A DNA stretch of 64,000 nt from Breviolum minutum Mf 1.05b.01 (GCA_000507305.1 DF242516.1:45609-109608); one strand, 5' to 3'. Shown: positions 1 to 10,082, numbered from the stretch's first letter. Made by a program: numbers and translations. Notes: generated by a model not told the origin, from the sequence alone.

Positions 1-1373
1 GACAATTCCTTGGAAGGCAATGAAGGAACGATGCTGAAGAGGTATCCAACGTATTACATCGTATTACAGTATTACAGCCACTGGTAAGCCGGTGAACAGA
101 TGGGGGAGAATGCGAAAACAAAGGGAAACAGTAAGGAACTACATTCATCTGTTATCTATGCCAGGCCCGGAGTAGATAAGAAACTAAAGTCGAAAGCAAG
201 TTGAGGGGTAAGAAAGTGAAGAAGGCAGGCATCCTCACTGACCGCAAGACATTTAGACGGGACTGGGCTTGGATGGCACCTAAAACCACAATTTGCTCTA
301 CTCATGAAACAGCTTGAAACCTTTGATCTTCTCATAAAGTCGGTTCACTCCGTGTCCGAAGCTTGACTTGCTAAGGCACCTCATCATTGCGGGATCTGAT
401 TCCATGCAGTAGACCTGGAAGAGATCCAAATTGGTAAACACACATTGCCAGGCTGACAGCACAGCTTTGCTGCATGGTCCAAAAGACATCCCGCCAGTTT
501 GGAAGCTCCCCCACTCCCGGAACCCTCACAGAAGCCGGTTGTGGGACTCTCCAAACATTTTGTTGTGGAAAAACGGCGCAAACATTCTGTGCAAATTCGC
601 GCAGACGCGTCACCCCAACGCGCTTGGTTTGCATGGAGGCGCATTGAAACGCCCTAGTATTCACTTGCAAGGTACTTTACCTTTGTCGCCGTCTTGGTAC
701 ATTGAACTCCTGAACTACGGTTGCAAGAGTAGTGCTGTGCGGGCCTTCTGTCTTTGCTAGAGAAATATAAGCATCGAGCATGTGTGCAAGTTCAAGAAAC
801 CTTTAACATCCCCTCAGCCCCCACACCCAATCACATCGCAAACAATGGACAAGTGCAAAATAGCAAGACGCTGCCATGGTTTTGAGTCCGCTGGCAAAAA
901 CATGTCAAAACCAGTCTCACACTGACTGCTAAGGTTCCAACTTTGATCATCTCGTCTGTCGCAAACACATTGCTCAAATCCCAGCTTTTTTGTTTTGTTG
1001 CGGAGACGTCAACCTGGCAGCTTTGGCTGGCAGTGACACTGCTCCGAGTGTCAAGTGGAAAATCAAAAAAACAGAAAACGGAAAACCGCTATTTTTGACT
1101 AATGCGGCCTTCCTCAGGACGAAGGGAACGCCATCAACTTCGATGTCCATTGATGTCTCAGCATGCACTGTTGGTCAGAAAACAGACATTGACAGGTTTT
1201 GCGCTTCGCAGGGAGAATACAAACATTTGTGCTTATACTTTATACCTGTACTGTATTGATATAATGTGTATATAATAGTATATATATATCAGTTCCCTCC
1301 TTCCACGCGCTCTCCTTTTTATCCAGACTTGACGGCCACAATCAAATGTTACGAGCGAGCTCCACCAGACAAC
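1..1373. other. No gene recognised
   Basis: I see no convincing exon, RNA gene or repeat here. Short open frames exist on both strands but none has protein-like composition or a relative elsewhere in the window. It lies past the 3' end of the minus-strand retroelement, so part may be that element's tail or its insertion site. TA-rich simple sequence is present near 1255-1290. Confidence 0.5.
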
Positions 1374-4300
1374 TCAAAAGCCAAGTAATGCAGCGATGAT
1401 GAGATTCGAAGAAGGGAAATCCAAACTGCAAATGGAGTGGCTGTAATCAGTNCCTCCACTCTCATACCAATGTCTGCCGTAACTTGCAAGAATCAAGCTA
1501 AGAAGTTCCGGCAGCAATAAAGCGGAACGAAAAGCAGATGAACCCAATTGTGTGGAAGCCCATTCACAGAAAGCCTCCCATTGATTGGCACCGATCCTCT
1601 TCGTCTCAGGTCGCACCAAATCGATGCCATCCAAGTCAGAGTAATGCCTAGGCCCAAACGTGACCCGGCGAGGGCCAGGATTCTTAGCCTCACCAATTCT
1701 ACGATGCTGATGTCCAACGCATAAGCCAGGGATAGGTTTGGAGAAACCGTATCGAGTGCAGGTATTCCAAGCTAGCAGCATACAGAGCTTTCGTGGGTAA
1801 GGCTCAGCGACCTTAGTCCAAGCCATCTTATGTTTGGAAGATCGACCTCTCAGGATCTGGTGCTGGTGCCCTCCAGTGCAAAGCTTTCTAATGCCAGCTA
1901 GCCGCCCGTCCATGAAAAAGCGTGTCCGTTTCCGCCATCTCGTCTTGAAGACACAAAAATCACATCTGAAACATTGTTTGAAGTCGGATGCACCCAGTTT
2001 CCGCCATGCACGTTGTTGCCAAAGGTATGATGAATCGGGATTTTCAACCCAAAAACCAATATTCAACGACAGGCAGATTGAAATGATAAAACTCAACCAG
2101 TCACTGTGTGAATTGCCTTGGTGTATCTTCTCCAACATCGTGCCACGAACCCAAGGGCAGCCGCGAGGATGTTCTGCACTTCGGACATTCGGGGTGATAG
2201 CACGAGAAAATGAAGAACAGATCGGTGCCGCACTAGTATGCAGAAAAACACCCGCACGTAACAGAAGTTCAATCCGTCGCCTGACACTGGTGTCAAGCAA
2301 ATCAGAAAAAGGGCCATCCAAAATGTCGACACATAGCACCCAAGGAGCGCCACAAGCGATGCAAGATTTAGCAAAGCCCTTCACGCCAGAGTATAAATCT
2401 AAGAAGCCTGGACATTTGGGAGGCCAGGATACGCCCTCGTTCAAAAAGAAAACTTCTCTTGGAAATGAAAGGAGCGCTTCGAGAACTTCAGAGGACCACG
2501 GACAATTTTGTTGAACATCACTATCAGGACTTACCGACACAGCAGGCTTCTCCTTGAGTCGACAAGTAGCTCTCATCTTCCCACGAGTGTGCATGCGTTT
2601 GAGTCGATTTTGATGTCGCTCCAGCTTGTCATCCCGCGGCATCAAGGAGTACAAGTTGGGAATACCAGCCACGTCAAAAGGTCCCAATCCAATGTCCGCC
2701 AAAGTGAGATCCAGGTTCCGAAAATCACCTGCTGAAGCTTCTATCCACCAAAATGGAAGTTCTATAGCCGGCCCTCTTACTTCACAACCTCTCGTAGGGT
2801 CATCTGCAGGATTGTGAGCTGACCGTGCGTAGGCCCCAGTGCTGTAAATGCCATAACCCAAGACGGGCGCCAAACTCTTTTGCAGTTCTCGGTTGAGAGC
2901 AGGAGAAGCGCTACGGCCCTTCACGGTGCATCCCAAAGTGACCTGAGAGTCACACAAGATAGGCACCCTCACCGGAGCTTCGACACTCCCAGATAAAATT
3001 TCAGCCTTGACAAACGACCGCAGTTCACCAATGTTGATGTGCCTTGGTTTGTTGGCGCGTTTCTTCCAAGCCAGTGAAAAAGGTAGACCACGTGCAGCCG
3101 TTTCCCAGACTATGTGTTCAGTAAAAGGAGTTTCCCCATCAGGCAGCTCATCAACCACGTCCAATCTGCCAGCGGCCCGTTCATGAGCCTTGTAAGGGCT
3201 CAACAACTTCGTCCAGGTGCCTTTACTGAGGCCATGTCTGTGAATTTCTTTTGCCATAAAGGGGCTCAATTGCGACTGAACCACGGCCTCCCCCCAATTA
3301 GAAGCATCAACTGCAAAAATGTCAGTGGAGCAAGTGGCTCTAAGTTCAGCAACAGCAAGTGGAGCAAGAATGATAAGGCCCCAAAGCTCACTGCACAGTT
3401 CGTCGGGGAGCTTGATGATGTCAGCTCGTTCTCGGCCACTCTGAATCCTGTAGCAAACATCTATCAGAGACATCATGCGGCGACGAAAAGTAAAAATAGA
3501 TACAAAGCCACCACACAACACTTCAAGCAAAGAGATGGAGCATACGCCGAGCCTAATCACCTGCAGCGTCACCCACACCAGTGATATAGCTCTGGCAATT
3601 GTAGCTCGGACCAGGCCTGATTCACCACACACTTCAGCACCCCAAAATGTAGCTCGCGGAGAGTTACTGAACCCTTTTCCAGGGTGTGCTTCTAGGCCCA
3701 CTGCTTTGTAAATGGTATGCATAGAAGCCCTAGAAGAAATCAACCTATCACCTTCGACTGCATCTCTGCCCACCTTCTGTAGCAAAATGAGATCATCAAT
3801 GATGATACCACAAAGGAAATTGTCCCTGGGGACTCTTCCATGTATTGTTAGCAACTGCTCGGGTAAAAAAGCACCTGCTTGTAAGCCAAGGGACAAATGA
3901 GAGGCTTGAGCATACTCGCAGGCTGCACTGTCGCCCATTGCCAGCGTGGCCAGACATGCATAAACAAAAGGCTCAGATTGTAAGTGTGGTGGAAAAGATT
4001 TCATGTGCTGCACTGCTCCAATGGGAATTTTCCAATCCAAAAAATTTCTAGTGATCCTCTCAGGGGAGGCTTTAAACGTGTAAAAGAAATTTGACAAATC
4101 ATCGCCACTCATAAGTAGCTTCTCGTGGTCCTCCAAAATGATGTGAATGAGACTTGCTGCTGATGCCATGCCCATTACATATCTTTGAGGTGCTTGCTGA
4201 AGAACGTTCGCTGGTCTTGCATCGAGTATGAGTCTGTCAACAGACAAGTCTTTGGGCACTGTGAAAAGACCGTTGCCGTACCCCTGCGTGACCTCTGAGC

Positions 4301-5429
4301 CAGCTCTAAAGGCAAGACGTCCAGTCTGCTCAAGGAGTTGTAGCAATGCCAACTTCTCATGAAACTTCGCATGCACTCTAACTCTAGGTGGGGCAATGGC
4401 TTCTGCAGGACTCACAGCATGTCTAAGAGGATACTTGTAAAGCTCACCAACAGATTTGTCCAAAAACGGTTCAGGATCAAAAGTAGGTGCGCCAGCCATC
4501 TTGATTCTTGAAGCGATGATCTCTTGAGCTCCAGATATGTCTGTTTTTTGAAGACGACCAACTACTGAAGCTTTCAACTGTTTTGTAGGCGGCAAAGGAC
4601 CGCGGGGCTTTCTTTTTCCATAGTCACCAAAAACAGCTTGATCTTCTTCAGAGTAAGACGAAAGACGGGAAAGCAAGACTTCAATGCTTTCTTGCTTGGC
4701 AGCTACCCTACCAAGCTCCGATGCTTTGATTTCGGGCTGGAGCGACCACGCTTCCGTAAAAAGCTGAAACCTTGCCACCACTTTCTTCTGACTATCACTT
4801 AAGGGTCTGAATCCACAAATGTCACTAGGGGGTGTTGCAGGTTTACCCAAATACAACCAGTTGAGATAAGCAACTTGCAAAGAAATCGAAACAAGCGACC
4901 CATCATCAACAGCACCTAGAGGCAATGAATCCTTTTCAAAAACACCAAAGTGAGGAAGTGGCATGGGCCAGCAGGAAGCGGTAGGACTTGTAGATCTGAG
5001 TCCGGGCCATTTCACAAGCTTCTGGAGAAAAAACGAAAAAGTGCACCTAGATTTAAACACCAGGCGACACATACTCTTCCAAATAGAATGAATTCGAAGT
5101 GTTGAGGCATTGGTGCCCGGGATGTTCTTACCAACCACCAGATCACCATTGCCACTTGCAGCAAAAAGCTGGCTATCCGAGCCAGGAGTGTAGTTCATAG
5201 AGTCACCTGAAGATGGAGGGCTGAGGTGCACAAGCTCAACATCAGACGGGTCAGCAGCCGGGACCGGTGATGGATTGATTCGGCATGCAGCATCATCAAA
5301 GCTCTGCAAATCATTGGAAAAGGAATCAAAGCCACCAACAGCCACGGATGCCGACTCATCTGAGGGAGCAGCGCCATAATGCCTCACTCCGCAGGTGCTT
5401 GGGCAGAATCGCCCTTGGAATCTTTTCCC
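1374..5429 (-). CDS. Retroelement pol: reverse transcriptase, RNase H-like, cytosine methyltransferase-like
   Basis: The frame is open from above the gag stop and is probably entered by -1 frameshifting at 5429-5423. Reading down the minus strand: an RT region with the motif A-like SGDDLSNFFYTF (about 4112-4075) and the catalytic IIIDDLILL (about 3811-3782); an RNase H-like region with AVDASNWG (about 3318-3293), NIGELRSF and a closing ARSAHNPADDPTRG; then a methyltransferase-like region with FLDLYSGVKGFAK (motif I-like, about 2405), ICSSFS (motif IV-like with Cys, about 2220) and FWVENPDSS (about 2045). The motif IV Pro-Cys is Ile-Cys here, so activity is uncertain. A NPGP motif follows near 1680. 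The last 25 codons lie beyond the N at 1452 and may belong to unrelated sequence. No internal stop is seen across about 1,320 codons, which suggests recent activity. Confidence 0.85.
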   Translation of the reverse strand, partial: GKRFQGRFCPSTCGVRHYGAAPSDESASVAVGGFDSFSNDLQSFDDAACRINPSPVPAADPSDVELVHLSPPSSGDSMNYTPGSDSQLFAASGNGDLVVGKNIPGTNASTLRIHSIWKSMCRLVFKSRCTFSFFLQKLVKWPGLRSTSPTASCWPMPLPHFGVFEKDSLPLGAVDDGSLVSISLQVAYLNWLYLGKPATPPSDICGFRPLSDSQKKVVARFQLFTEAWSLQPEIKASELGRVAAKQESIEVLLSRLSSYSEEDQAVFGDYGKRKPRGPLPPTKQLKASVVGRLQKTDISGAQEIIASRIKMAGAPTFDPEPFLDKSVGELYKYPLRHAVSPAEAIAPPRVRVHAKFHEKLALLQLLEQTGRLAFRAGSEVTQGYGNGLFTVPKDLSVDRLILDARPANVLQQAPQRYVMGMASAASLIHIILEDHEKLLMSGDDLSNFFYTFKASPERITRNFLDWKIPIGAVQHMKSFPPHLQSEPFVYACLATLAMGDSAACEYAQASHLSLGLQAGAFLPEQLLTIHGRVPRDNFLCGIIIDDLILLQKVGRDAVEGDRLISSRASMHTIYKAVGLEAHPGKGFSNSPRATFWGAEVCGESGLVRATIARAISLVWVTLQVIRLGVCSISLLEVLCGGFVSIFTFRRRMMSLIDVCYRIQSGRERADIIKLPDELCSELWGLIILAPLAVAELRATCSTDIFAVDASNWGEAVVQSQLSPFMAKEIHRHGLSKGTWTKLLSPYKAHERAAGRLDVVDELPDGETPFTEHIVWETAARGLPFSLAWKKRANKPRHINIGELRSFVKAEILSGSVEAPVRVPILCDSQVTLGCTVKGRSASPALNRELQKSLAPVLGYGIYSTGAYARSAHNPADDPTRGCEVRGPAIELPFWWIEASAGDFRNLDLTLADIGLGPFDVAGIPNLYSLMPRDDKLERHQNRLKRMHTRGKMRATCRLKEKPAVSVSPDSDVQQNCPWSSEVLEALLSFPREVFFLNEGVSWPPKCPGFLDLYSGVKGFAKSCIACGAPWVLCVDILDGPFSDLLDTSVRRRIELLLRAGVFLHTSAAPICSSFSRAITPNVRSAEHPRGCPWVRGTMLEKIHQGNSHSDWLSFIISICLSLNIGFWVENPDSSYLWQQRAWRKLGASDFKQCFRCDFCVFKTRWRKRTRFFMDGRLAGIRKLCTGGHQHQILRGRSSKHKMAWTKVAEPYPRKLCMLLAWNTCTRYGFSKPIPGLCVGHQHRRIGEAKNPGPRRVTFGPRHYSDLDGIDLVRPETKRIGANQWEAFCEWASTQLGSSAFRSALLLPELLSLILASYGRHWYESGXTDYSHSICSLDFPSSNLIIAALLGF

Positions 5430-7120
5430 TTCTTTCCTTTCCCTTTTCCTGTAGGATTGACTTTTGGAGGAATAGGGCTGGGCAACGCAGTCTGCTTGTT
5501 TCCCAATTTCTTTCGCCTCTCCAAGTAATCGTCGGCCTCTTTCAATCTTCCCACAAAGGCTTCTATCCACCTTGCGTCGATGAGCCGAGTATATTGAAGT
5601 TCCAAAGGATCGGGAATTGCATGACCCGCAAAGCTGCTGATCGGAGCAGCGGGCTCCAACCCAAATTCTCCTGCTAGTAGCCATCCCCCATGGTCTATGG
5701 CCTCTTGATCGGCCTGGGCCAACATCAGGCAGGCTCTTGCGCGAGCCTCCCCCACGCGATTGTTGATGAGGCTGTCGAGGATACCACCAACTCCCCATGT
5801 CCATCGCACCGTTCGAGGGTACGCCTGTACCCTCGACCGGTGCTCGAGCCACCCACGAGCTGTAACGGTGGGTACACCGGAATTTGGAGCCTGAGAAGTC
5901 AGGTTGAAATCTTCTTGCATGTTTGCTTCGATTGAGCGATAGATGAGCTCCGGTTTCTCCTTCAGAGTCTTTTTCAATGCCAGAACAGCTGCAGCATGCT
6001 TGCGACTCGAACCCTGGTGTTGATCGTTTGAGCCCGATGATCCTCCCACAGCGTTCAAAGCATCTTCGAGAGAACCAGATCCTGACTTCCTTTTTCCCGC
6101 TGTCAACTCGCTGACTATCTTTGTGAGCTGAAGAACGGCTTGAGGAATGTCCGCAGCACCAACATCCAGTGCTGCACCATCGCCCTTCACTGTAGGATCC
6201 TCTGCTTCTTCTTCCACATCGCTGTCTGGATGTGGGTCCCAAGCCGGGGTTGCTGTCAAAGGATAATCTTCTAGCTTGGGAGGTCGTTGCTTCAACAAAG
6301 TTGCCATGCTGGTCAAGTGACTCTTGGGGATACCGGCTTGAATGGCAGCTTGAACTGTTGCAACATCTAAGCCTTCCAAGCCAGCATCCTTTTCCACAGG
6401 AGGAGGAGGGGGAGCCATCACTGCAGGCTTCCGCAAAGCTGACTTCCTCTTTGGACTGGCAATCAAACCTGGGGGAGCTTCCACAAGGGCATCTTCCACA
6501 GCCGAATGAAACCCAGACCCGCCTGACTGATGGTCCAGAAGACGGTCCAAACTGGCCTGTAAAAGGTTGAACCGGTTCTCCAACTCTTCCAACCGACTGT
6601 CTTTGGAATCTGAAGGGACAGGTGGCTGACCATTGGGAAGACCAGGTACCGTCACTCCAAACTTTTCTTTTGCAGCTTCCACCAAACTCTGGGGCGAAGG
6701 AAGGCATACCGATTCACCGTCTGTAGCCAAAAAATTGTAAGTCAGCTCTTCTTCCTCAAACTCAAAAGACAGACTGTCTAGCAAATCAGAAGAGAGCCAG
6801 CCAAGGCACACACGACAGCTAAGCCGCAATTCAGCTTCTTCCTCCGACTCGTTCAAAACAGCAGGCACTTCAATTGAGAGGGGCCTAACCAAAGCACCGG
6901 GAGGTAATTTGCGAGAAGCAGCTTTGCGATGCCAGAGGGAGCTTGGTACTGCAACAAGATATCTGTCTTTGAAAAAAGCCACCAACAAAATACCAGTCGT
7001 CTTGGGCTCCTCACCCTCCAGAAAAACCAGTTGCAGCAGCTGAGGTGGAGACAGCACTACGCCACCGCGCAGCACAAGGTAGGACTCCAAGTCGTCTCCA
7101 AGACCCGGAGCCTCAGCCAT
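5384..7120 (-). CDS. Retroelement gag-like protein (ORF3)
   Basis: A 578-codon ORF in the gag position, directly upstream of pol. Its first 170 residues are acidic and globular, a possible coiled coil follows (RLEELENRFNLLQASLDRLL), then a Pro-rich linker, a region rich in charged residues with a helical domain (about residues 370-540), and a Lys/Gly-rich tail (GKGKGKKGKDSKGD) that could bind nucleic acid. There is no CCHC zinc knuckle. The start ATG (7120-7118) comes 4 nt after the stop of the preceding ORF, which suggests termination-reinitiation. A slippery heptamer lies 37 nt before its own stop. Gag function is inferred from position and composition only. Confidence 0.7.
   Translation of the reverse strand: MAEAPGLGDDLESYLVLRGGVVLSPPQLLQLVFLEGEEPKTTGILLVAFFKDRYLVAVPSSLWHRKAASRKLPPGALVRPLSIEVPAVLNESEEEAELRLSCRVCLGWLSSDLLDSLSFEFEEEELTYNFLATDGESVCLPSPQSLVEAAKEKFGVTVPGLPNGQPPVPSDSKDSRLEELENRFNLLQASLDRLLDHQSGGSGFHSAVEDALVEAPPGLIASPKRKSALRKPAVMAPPPPPVEKDAGLEGLDVATVQAAIQAGIPKSHLTSMATLLKQRPPKLEDYPLTATPAWDPHPDSDVEEEAEDPTVKGDGAALDVGAADIPQAVLQLTKIVSELTAGKRKSGSGSLEDALNAVGGSSGSNDQHQGSSRKHAAAVLALKKTLKEKPELIYRSIEANMQEDFNLTSQAPNSGVPTVTARGWLEHRSRVQAYPRTVRWTWGVGGILDSLINNRVGEARARACLMLAQADQEAIDHGGWLLAGEFGLEPAAPISSFAGHAIPDPLELQYTRLIDARWIEAFVGRLKEADDYLERRKKLGNKQTALPSPIPPKVNPTGKGKGKKGKDSKGDSAQAPAE
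5423..5429 (-). promoter_or_regulatory. Candidate -1 ribosomal frameshift site
   Basis: On the minus strand the heptamer G GGA AAA (X XXY YYZ) sits in the gag frame exactly as needed for simultaneous slippage. GGA starts at 5428, 42 nt before the first base of the gag stop (5386). The pol frame is -1 relative to gag and is open across the site, so a slip would join gag to RT. I did not fold a downstream structure. Confidence 0.55.
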
Positions 7121-7124
7121 TCAA

Positions 7125-7676
7125 TCAATGAGATGGTGCTGGGTATGTCAACCCAGCAGTGCGAGTAGCAAGTTCTGCTTCCCAAGCACTATGAAAGCCA
7201 GCAAAAATGCTATCACCAAATCCTCTATGTAGAGCCACGTGTGGACGAAGGTCACTGAATCGCTGGAACACTGACACCGGATCGTGCACCACGTTGTGGC
7301 GGTCTCTCACCAACACGTAGTAGTAATTTGCCAGATTCACTCGTTCACGACCAGAAGAACCCCTATAGACCCCACGCAAGGACCTTTCAAAAAAGCGCCC
7401 TGTTTCACGAGCTGCTTCCTCTCGAAGGTCTTGATCCAAAATCACTCCAGGACCGTGACAAGAGACCAAGGAGTAGCCCAATGTAGATGAATTGCAACTG
7501 CTAGCAGCAGGAGATTGGCTCACCTTTGGTCCCGTCACAGGCACAGAGGGAGATAGGGGAGTGTCTTGCTCCTCCTCAGCAATGCGGCTTTCCAGCCTTG
7601 ACAAACGAGCCTCCAAATCGGTAATGAGGAGACGAAGCGACTGAGCTTCACTGCGGATGTCAGAGCCCAAAACCAT
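7125..7676 (-). CDS. Retroelement accessory ORF2, coiled coil
   Basis: I take the start at MVLGSDIRSEAQ (ATG 7676-7674) because it lies 4 nt after the stop of ORF1, the same spacing as between ORF2 and ORF3. The frame is open further upstream to about 7766. The N-terminus has a leucine-zipper-like heptad run (LITDLEARLSRLESRIAEE) suited to oligomerisation. The rest is a basic region with RRGVY-like and YYYVLVRDRHNVVHD segments that I do not recognise. It may be a structural or nucleic-acid-binding particle component; no enzymatic motif is visible. Confidence 0.55.
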   Translation of the reverse strand: MVLGSDIRSEAQSLRLLITDLEARLSRLESRIAEEEQDTPLSPSVPVTGPKVSQSPAASSCNSSTLGYSLVSCHGPGVILDQDLREEAARETGRFFERSLRGVYRGSSGRERVNLANYYYVLVRDRHNVVHDPVSVFQRFSDLRPHVALHRGFGDSIFAGFHSAWEAELATRTAGLTYPAPSH

Positions 7677-7680
7677 AAAA

Positions 7681-7971
7681 TCACAAAACCTTGTAGAGCC
7701 CCTGATTGGCCTTGGTTGCCAGTCGAGTGCGAAGCACAGCCAGAAGATATTGCTTGCCAAGCACAAGAAATTCCAGCAAGGGCCACACAGCTAATCCAAC
7801 CAGAAGGCCAAGGAAGAAATGCCTGTCAGCCAGATCCTCCACGGGGCACTGAAGGTCCAAAGGGGGCAAAGGCAGATCTGGTGAGTGATTGACCACTTCA
7901 CGCAAGATCCAAAAGAAAAGCGTTGACGCAGAGCTCCCTGTGGCTGCTGCGACCAACGGTCCTCTGTCCAT
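7681..7971 (-). CDS. Retroelement accessory ORF1, small membrane protein
   Basis: A 96-codon ORF that is the most 5' of the four. It has a predicted membrane helix (FFLGLLVGLAVWPLLEFLVL, about residues 52-71) followed by a basic stretch (RTRLATKANQ). The TGA stop (7683-7681) is separated by 4 nt from the next ATG. Its compact arrangement with the downstream ORFs is the main reason to treat it as real. The function is unknown; membrane targeting of the element's particle is one possibility. Confidence 0.5.
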   Translation of the reverse strand: MDRGPLVAAATGSSASTLFFWILREVVNHSPDLPLPPLDLQCPVEDLADRHFFLGLLVGLAVWPLLEFLVLGKQYLLAVLRTRLATKANQGLYKVL

Positions 7972-8020
7972 GCCCTGCTTGAACCAAGATTCTGCACCAC
8001 CAGTCAGTCGTGATATGAGG

Positions 8021-8083
8021 ATGCATTTTTAGTAGGAAAACCTATGGTTGTTGGGTACCACCATTTTAGGAAACACCCATCTA
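8021..8083. repeat. Half-copy of fold-back MITE family
   Basis: The end of this stretch (GGGTACCACCATTTTAGGAA, then ACACCCAT) matches one terminus of the palindromic elements at 24090 and 32893. The other arm is absent or too diverged to recognise, so this looks like a solo end or an old copy. Confidence 0.5.
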
Positions 8084-8640
8084 GACAAGTTGACAACGTT
8101 GTTAGGTGCTGTCCATCTCTTCGGTGGTTTATGGGCTTCTGTGACCTGTTGTCATTTACACATGTCAACACGTGTGACAAACAAGTTACGGTAGTTCCTA
8201 CAGTCGTTGCCTTCAATGAGAAATCATTGGATGACCTGGAAGTTGTGGATATTTGTTTTCCAACTAAGACAACCCCTTCAACCTTCAACAAAAGCACACA
8301 CATTGAAAACACATTTTCGAAGCCTTCAAAGTTTCAGGCCTTTGAAAATCCGGGTACTTTTCTGTTTCCAGGTATCTTTTCTTAGAGCCAAATCCTGGAG
8401 ATCCGTTGAACCACGAGGCCGCCGAGGTGCCTTACATGGGTTGATGGGTTTCGACGGGCCCGGGGATGATTTCTCATAGCCAGGGTTATAGGGATTCCAA
8501 CATGGTCATCTTAAAAAAGGGAGAATCCTCCATAAAAAAGGCAGTATTTCCATGAGAATGTCACAAGGGCTTTCTTGAAATTCACTCTGCTCAAGTGTGA
8601 TGACGAAACGAAGTCCATTTTTTACAGTTCCGCGTAAAAA
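8084..8640. other. No gene recognised
   Basis: Unassigned sequence between a MITE fragment and a dispersed repeat. Short open frames are present but none is convincing. A mildly self-complementary CACATGTCAACACGTGTGAC lies near 8160. Confidence 0.4.
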
Positions 8641-8652
8641 CCGTTTGGGTTT

Positions 8653-9600
8653 TTGGAGGTCTTGCGGAACAACAGAAGTGAGTTTGGTCGCATTGTGGCC
8701 AGGATTTGGGGCGGGTATTTTGGTGCGTTTTCAGTGCTGTACAGTTTCTGTGACATATTCATGCAGCTGCTTGATGCATCTGAGGAGCTTGAGGGGTGGT
8801 GCTGTTGCTGGCCATGTTTTTCCAAAGCCACTTGCCTAAGTTTGAGTGATTCCGCCGGAATCCGATTTGCATCTTGATTTCTGGTTCTGAGGTTGGTCGC
8901 CTAAACAGCTTGAGGTTGCCAGATGCAAGAGATCTTTCCGGCAAAATGGCTGCCAAAAGCGTTGCGTTGAAGTTGAAATCCAAATACAGGAGCACCAGAG
9001 CAACATGCAACAACAGGCTTCATACAAATCATACTACAACAAAATGCAACTGTACATTACCTGAAGGCTGCTAGCTTCTGATTTTGCCAGCTTAAAGCCC
9101 AAATGGAGGCCATGCTTTGGGCTTAAAGAAGGCCCAGATGGATTCCACACATTGCACAACTAGACCCTCACCTTGACATGCTGTGGAGTCAAGGAAAGAA
9201 TCGGCAAAAATATGCAAAAAATCTAAACAGCTTTGATGTTGTTTGCGGTTTTCATTTGTTTCAAGAGCCCTTCGTTTTCCACGTGTTTTGCGAGCTTGTC
9301 TCCACAGCGGGTCCTCACGATTTCACCCGACTTCACCAAGCGCTGCCGTGTCGAGAAAGCAGTGAAGGAGTCAGCAACAAACAATGCGCCCGTCATCCTC
9401 ATGGTTCCATTGGACATGGCTCCCTAAGAGTTAGATAACCCAACATGGGCGAAGTCCAGAGAAGCTCTGCAGATGTATGTGCAGACACGTGTATATGATG
9501 ACTTCCTGATTCTATGCAAGAACAGTACTGTACTATTTTTTAAATGATTTTAGAAAATCTTAATATGTGATAACTTAACTGACAATGTATGATTGATATG
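8653..9600 (+). repeat. Dispersed repeat, copy 1 (pairs with 24268-24800)
   Basis: Two blocks match the segment at 24.3-24.8 kb: 8705-8960 (including TGGCCATGTTTTTCCAAAGC and the CGGCAAAATGGCTGCCAAAA end) and about 9462-9600 (GCAGATGTATGTGCAGACAC and onward). About 500 bp between the blocks is present only here. No coding potential is evident. The shared length and internal indels suggest an old transposon or segmental duplicate. Confidence 0.7.
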
Positions 9601-9960
9601 AATATATTATACATATTCATATTATATAATTTAATATGATATGATATGATATGATATGATATGATATGATATAATGTAATTTAATATACTATAATATAAT
9701 ATGATATAGTTTGATATAATAAAATATAATATAATATAGTATGATATAATATAATATAATATAATATAATATAATATAATATAATATAATATAATATGAT
9801 ATGATATAATATAGTATAATATAATATAATATAGTATTATATGATGTAATTATATAATATGACATTATATAGTATAGTACAATATAATGTAATTCCGCAT
9901 TGTGATTGTTGATCACACACACATATATATAATACTGTATATATATATATATACATATAG
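9600..9960. repeat. AT-rich microsatellite (ATATG / ATATA pentamers)
   Basis: About 300 bp of near-perfect pentanucleotide repeats, first TATGA then TATAA, ending in TA dinucleotides. It lies just before the duplicated kinase block and may be prone to breakage. Translated frames here are artefacts of the repeat. Confidence 0.95.
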
Positions 9961-10082
9961 ATGAGTATTACATTCCATGTACTTTCGCAAAGTGTATCCA
10001 ACACTCATGCGGTATGATAATCTAGAATCCATTCTAGCAGCAAGTGGCTCACTTACACTGTTGATGTTTCTCGATTGCGAGA

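Larger units (their letters stand above)
1374..8000 (-). mobile_element. DIRS-like retroelement with methyltransferase-like domain (partial)
   Basis: Four minus-strand ORFs lie head to tail: 7971-7681, 7676-7125, 7120-5384, and a pol frame reached near 5429 and running to 1374. The pol has reverse transcriptase, RNase H-like and cytosine-methyltransferase-like regions in that order. No protease or integrase is seen. This order, and the helical segment just before the gap at 1452, fit DIRS/Ngaro-type elements that use a tyrosine recombinase. Capture of cytosine methyltransferases by retroelements is established for dinoflagellates. I could not find terminal repeats, so both boundaries are approximate; 8000 is simply the upstream edge of the ORF set. 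Confidence 0.8.

Noticed and set aside
1834-2514. Long plus-strand frame opposite the retroelement methyltransferase-like region
   Set aside because: It is the antisense shadow of the pol frame; composition is unlike a protein and no motif is present.
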